From the NCBI GenBank assembly GCA_937863905.1, contig CALMHV010000211.1, forward strand, positions 1 to 9,294: 9,294 nucleotides of DNA, in the 5' to 3' direction. The notes below the pieces were generated by a model. That model was not told the origin of the DNA, did not search any database, and saw only the letters and a program-made list of their open reading frames with translations. The stretch's first letter is position 1; the number at the start of each line of letters is the position of its first letter. Of the stretch, positions 6,710 to 9,294 are shown one piece after another. This DNA is from an uncultured Bacillota bacterium. Lineage in GTDB: Bacteria > Bacillota > Sulfobacillia > UBA995 > UBA9673. The translations under genes were made by a program, and so were the position numbers.

Positions 6710-8231
6710 TGTACAGCGTTCCACCGGTGTTCTGGACGAAACCGCTCGTGGCCCGGGCCACGACGCCCGGCAGGCTGACCTCCAGACCCTCAGCGAACTC
6801 CGCGGGCCTGAAGATGGCCTGCGCCCGCCCGTCACCCTCGACGCCGAGCCGCTCGGCTCTCACGCTCACGTGGAAGAGCCGGTTCTTCAGGTCCTCGACC
6901 ACCGGCACGCCGGAAAACGCCAGGTCGGTCCCGGAGCCGATAAAGCGCAGGCCGCGCTTGTGGATGCGGACATTCTGCGTGATGATTTCCACGGCGGCCG
7001 GGTCCCAAACCAGCGAGAATCGGCTCGACGCCTCCCCCTCCTCCTCGGCCATGAGCGAACTTACGTCGAAGGTAACCCGCTGGCCGGAGCCGGCGAGAAG
7101 GGTCGCCACCAGCCCTTCCTTGCGGCGCTTCTCCTGACGGCTGAACCCGCGCTCGGCCGACAGACGCTCGTCATAGCCGTATCTGGTCTTGACCAGCTCG
7201 AGTTCCCTTTCGTCGACCGAGCCGCCATCGTACACGAGGCCGCGCTCGATGACGGCGTCCAGCGACTGCCCGGCGTCGACGCGGCGCTTCCAGTCCGGGT
7301 CGAGGTAATCGGCGAAGAGCGCGAGGGCCATCCCGGTGTGGAAAGAACGCCACCACGCCGCCCCGGCAGCGTTCACATTGATGCGGCGCAGCTTGGCAAT
7401 CCGCTCGGTGATGAGCTCCGGCGCTCTGTCGTACGCCTCCCGCCCGGACAAGGCTTGGAAGGCCGGACCCGGCAAGTACGGGGGCGCGTTCGCGGCGGGA
7501 CAGCCCGGAAGCGCGCCGAGGAGGCTCCTCGTCTGCACGTACCTCGCCCGCCCCTCGTCGGCCTCGAGGTCCTGCTCGTACTGGACGACCGCCTCGTCGA
7601 GCGGGCCCCTCCGCTCCCGCCTCACCAGGCAGAAGTGGTAGGCGGCGCCGGACGAGGCGGCCGTCGCGGCGACCGCCGCCGGCGGAGCGCCGACCAAGCT
7701 TTCCAGCAGGATGTCGTGCAGGATAAGCCCCTCAAGATTGCCGAGCGCGTTGTTGGTGGCCGAGAGTTCCGGGTAACGGGAGAGCATCGACAGGTCCGGG
7801 GCCCGCCGCCGGCGGGAGGCCGAGAAGGCATGGAACGCTTCGTGGATGAGCGCGGCGACGAGTCCCTCCGGGACCGCCTCGGGGGAGAACACCGGGAGCG
7901 GCAGAGTCGCGGTCAGGTGGCCGCCGATGGCCACGGACCCGACGGCCGGCAGGTACGGCAGAGGCCCGCGAGCGTAGGATACCGCAACATTCTCAAGGCC
8001 CGGGATGGGCAGTTCGACCCCCTGGAACTCGCCCGGCGGGTCGGGGTGCTGCACCAGCAACGCGTCGACGCCGCCCTGATAGATGCAGACCGGAACCCCG
8101 CTGAAATCGAAGCCGGGCCAGAGGTAGTCCACTCCCCGGGCTTGCCGGAAGTAGCCGGAGAGGTGTCTCGCCTCGGACAGGCAAAGGAGAGCCCGGAGAT
8201 GCGCCGGCCTCACCTCGACTTCAGCCGTCAA
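6693..8231 (-). CDS. Putative zinc metallopeptidase-like protein (HExxH), uncharacterised
   Basis: I do not recognise this 512-residue protein as a named family. The visible clue is LIHEAFHAF, with HEAFH at 130-134, the zinc-binding and catalytic signature of zincin peptidases. About 90 residues later EADEGRARYVQTR (E226 in EGRARYV) resembles the helix that gives the third, glutamate ligand in gluzincins. GMALALFADYLDPDWKRRV (300-318) resembles a conserved late helix of bacterial HExxH proteins of this layout. Residues from about 370 look like a separate beta-rich domain ending in GGTLYIKITR. There is no signal peptide and no membrane segment, so it is probably cytoplasmic. The start is TTG 8231, with GGGAGG (8245-8240) 8 nt upstream. 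An in-frame TTG at 8258 lies at or before the expected transcription start from the promoter at 8261-8266 and is rejected. Proteolytic activity and substrate are unknown. Confidence 0.75.
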   Translation of the reverse strand: MTAEVEVRPAHLRALLCLSEARHLSGYFRQARGVDYLWPGFDFSGVPVCIYQGGVDALLVQHPDPPGEFQGVELPIPGLENVAVSYARGPLPYLPAVGSVAIGGHLTATLPLPVFSPEAVPEGLVAALIHEAFHAFSASRRRRAPDLSMLSRYPELSATNNALGNLEGLILHDILLESLVGAPPAAVAATAASSGAAYHFCLVRRERRGPLDEAVVQYEQDLEADEGRARYVQTRSLLGALPGCPAANAPPYLPGPAFQALSGREAYDRAPELITERIAKLRRINVNAAGAAWWRSFHTGMALALFADYLDPDWKRRVDAGQSLDAVIERGLVYDGGSVDERELELVKTRYGYDERLSAERGFSRQEKRRKEGLVATLLAGSGQRVTFDVSSLMAEEEGEASSRFSLVWDPAAVEIITQNVRIHKRGLRFIGSGTDLAFSGVPVVEDLKNRLFHVSVRAERLGVEGDGRAQAIFRPAEFAEGLEVSLPGVVARATSGFVQNTGGTLYIKITR

Positions 8232-8260
8232 CGCCCCTGCCTCCCTCGATTGCGCCAATC

Positions 8261-8269
8261 ATTATAGCA
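8261..8269 (-). promoter_or_regulatory. Extended -10 promoter of the HExxH gene
   Basis: On the minus strand TGCTATAAT (8269-8261) is a perfect extended -10 element. No TTGACA-like box lies 16-18 bp upstream, where the sequence reads CTCCTT, so the TG extension probably compensates. Transcription should start near 8254, about 23 nt before TTG 8231. Confidence 0.75.
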
Positions 8270-8277
8270 GGTGTCCA

Positions 8278-8340
8278 AGGTCGAAGGAGACCTCGGCGGA
8301 CGCGGGAACTATGTCTCGACTCAAGGTCTGAACTCAAGGT
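8278..8340. repeat. Operator-like inverted and direct repeats in the divergent promoter region
   Basis: AGGTC (8278-8282) and GACCT (8289-8293) form an inverted repeat with a 6-bp spacer, lying exactly over the expected -35 region of the HExxH gene. ACTCAAGGT occurs twice, at 8319-8327 and 8332-8340, 13 bp apart, and CAAGGT occurs a third time as 8276-8281. A regulator binding here could act on both divergent genes; this is inferred only from position and the arms are short. Confidence 0.35.
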
Positions 8341-8371
8341 TTGGGCTCATCGCGGCGAAGGGCGTGATCTC

Positions 8372-9286
8372 TTGACCGGAGGCTATCCGCCTGCCGTCGA
8401 GTTCGCCTGGCACGGCGGGGCATCGCTCAGCCTGAGGCTCGCCGGTCTGGAGGTGCTCGTCGACCCGGCCTTCTCCCGACCCGGGGACTATCCGGCTTGG
8501 TTCGACGAGAAGTGCGCCAATCCCGGGGCCCCGACCTTCGAGGACTACCGCTCAAGGCACCAACCCAGCTACCTTTTCATCACCCACGGTCACTTCGACC
8601 ATTTCGACCTTCCCACCGTAGCTCGGCTGGCGGCCGCCTTCCCCGAACTGCGCGTGGCCGGGAGTTCCGAGGTCACGCGGACCTGCCGGCAGGTGCTCGG
8701 GCTGGCGCCGGCGCGGCTCCTTCACCTCACCCCGGGTGGCTGGACCAGACTCTCCCCCGCCGGCCGGGGCGCCGGTGGGCCGTGCGTGCGGGCCGTCCCC
8801 GGCCCGCATTGGTTCACGGGGGACGAGGGCGAAGCCGTCGCGGCCAAGCTGGCGGGACGCCCGGACCGCTTCGGGGCCATGCCCTGCGGGGGACCGATGC
8901 TCGGGCTGGTCTTCGAGCCGGCCCCGGCCGGCGAACGCGAGGCGGGCGACGGGCCGGACACCGCCTGGCGCGTCTACGTCTCGGGCGACACGGAGCCCGG
9001 CGGATTGGCTCCCGGACCGTTCGACGTGGCCATCGTCTCTTGCGGCGGCATGCTCCTCGACCCGGCGACCAGACGCCCCACCGGCCCGTACTTCGACGAG
9101 GACACCCTTGCCGCCCAGGCGACCGAGGTCCTCCGGGCGGCCGTCCTCATCCCTGTTCACTACGACCATCCCGTGTTCCTGACGCCGTTTGACACCGCCC
9201 GTCTGGCGGCCGGTCTCAAGGCTCGTCCGGGCGCCCCGCGTCTTCTCGTCCCGCCGTACAACACGTGGGTGACGGTGCGGGAGTAG
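8372..9286 (+). CDS. MBL-fold metal-dependent hydrolase (UlaG/NAPE-PLD-like)
   Basis: A metallo-beta-lactamase-fold protein of 304 residues. It opens with the beta-strand pattern FAWHGGASLSL (11-21) and LEVLVDPAF (26-34). Then comes the metal motif THGHFDH (71-77: H72, H74, D76, H77), a further His in PGPHW (H146), the bridging-Asp position in SGDT (D206) and a late His in PVHYDH (H263). All expected ligands of a two-metal site appear present. The opening pattern is that of the UlaG/RomA/NAPE-PLD branch, whose members cleave phosphodiester, lactone or phospholipid bonds; the substrate here cannot be told. An insertion at about 35-65, before the metal motif, probably shapes the active site. 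No signal peptide is seen. The start is TTG 8372, with AAGGG (8358-8362) 9 nt upstream, a weaker site than those of its neighbours. It is divergent from the HExxH gene; no clear plus-strand promoter was seen. Confidence 0.88.
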   Translation: MTGGYPPAVEFAWHGGASLSLRLAGLEVLVDPAFSRPGDYPAWFDEKCANPGAPTFEDYRSRHQPSYLFITHGHFDHFDLPTVARLAAAFPELRVAGSSEVTRTCRQVLGLAPARLLHLTPGGWTRLSPAGRGAGGPCVRAVPGPHWFTGDEGEAVAAKLAGRPDRFGAMPCGGPMLGLVFEPAPAGEREAGDGPDTAWRVYVSGDTEPGGLAPGPFDVAIVSCGGMLLDPATRRPTGPYFDEDTLAAQATEVLRAAVLIPVHYDHPVFLTPFDTARLAAGLKARPGAPRLLVPPYNTWVTVRE

Positions 9287-9294
9287 TCCGCCGG

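Noticed and set aside
8232..8258. TTG 8258 as start of the HExxH protein
   Set aside because: It is too close to the -10 box (8266-8261) to be in the transcript, and it has no ribosome site. TTG 8231 has GGGAGG 8 nt upstream.

Overview
The window is GC-rich, densely packed bacterial DNA. It holds six protein genes and one tRNA gene. There is no sign of an IS element, phage, CRISPR array or plasmid. Most genes have strong AGGAGG-type ribosome binding sites, several begin with GTG, TTG or even CTG, and the promoters are close to the sigma-70/sigma-A consensus. Together with separate secD and secF genes, this suggests a high-GC, deep-branching Bacillota (of the Symbiobacterium, Thermaerobacter or Limnochorda type). 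That placement is an inference from style only, not from a marker gene.

Layout from left to right. (1) 1-779, minus: the N-terminal 259 residues of a ChlI/BchI-like AAA+ ATPase, cut by the left edge. (2) 846-892: a rho-independent terminator that closes the sec operon. (3) 918-3348, minus: secF and secD, overlapping by 14 bp, with their own near-perfect promoter at 3435-3464. (4) 3522-5078 and 5081-6406, minus: a CoA-acylating (methyl)malonate-semialdehyde dehydrogenase directly behind a class III PLP aminotransferase, 2 nt apart and probably co-translated. (5) 6569-6646, plus: tRNA-Pro(CGG), with its own promoter and terminator. (6) 6693-8231, minus: an unnamed 512-residue protein with an HExxH zinc-protease-like motif. 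(7) 8372-9286, plus: an MBL-fold metal-dependent hydrolase, transcribed divergently from gene 6.

How the genes work together. SecD and SecF are the accessory membrane subunits of the Sec translocon. The aminotransferase and dehydrogenase make a coherent two-step route: an omega-amino acid such as beta-alanine or 3-aminoisobutyrate is converted to the semialdehyde, then to acetyl-CoA or propionyl-CoA plus CO2. This is the last part of reductive pyrimidine or valine catabolism, or of beta-alanine use. The two metal-enzyme candidates at the right share an intergenic region with operator-like repeats, but nothing else links them.

No gap exceeds 300 bp. The gaps are 780-917 (terminator plus an RBS hairpin), 3349-3521 (a GC hairpin and the secDF promoter), 6407-6568 (the tRNA promoter; no clear promoter seen for the aminotransferase), 6647-6692 (the tRNA terminator) and 8232-8371 (the promoter of gene 6 plus repeats). 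The long plus-strand ORFs opposite secD, the dehydrogenase, the aminotransferase and gene 6 are antisense shadows caused by high-GC codon use. The least described items are the HExxH protein, the Cys-rich insertion in the AAA+ ATPase, and the apparent SD-masking hairpin before its CTG start. I see no clear new multi-gene system.
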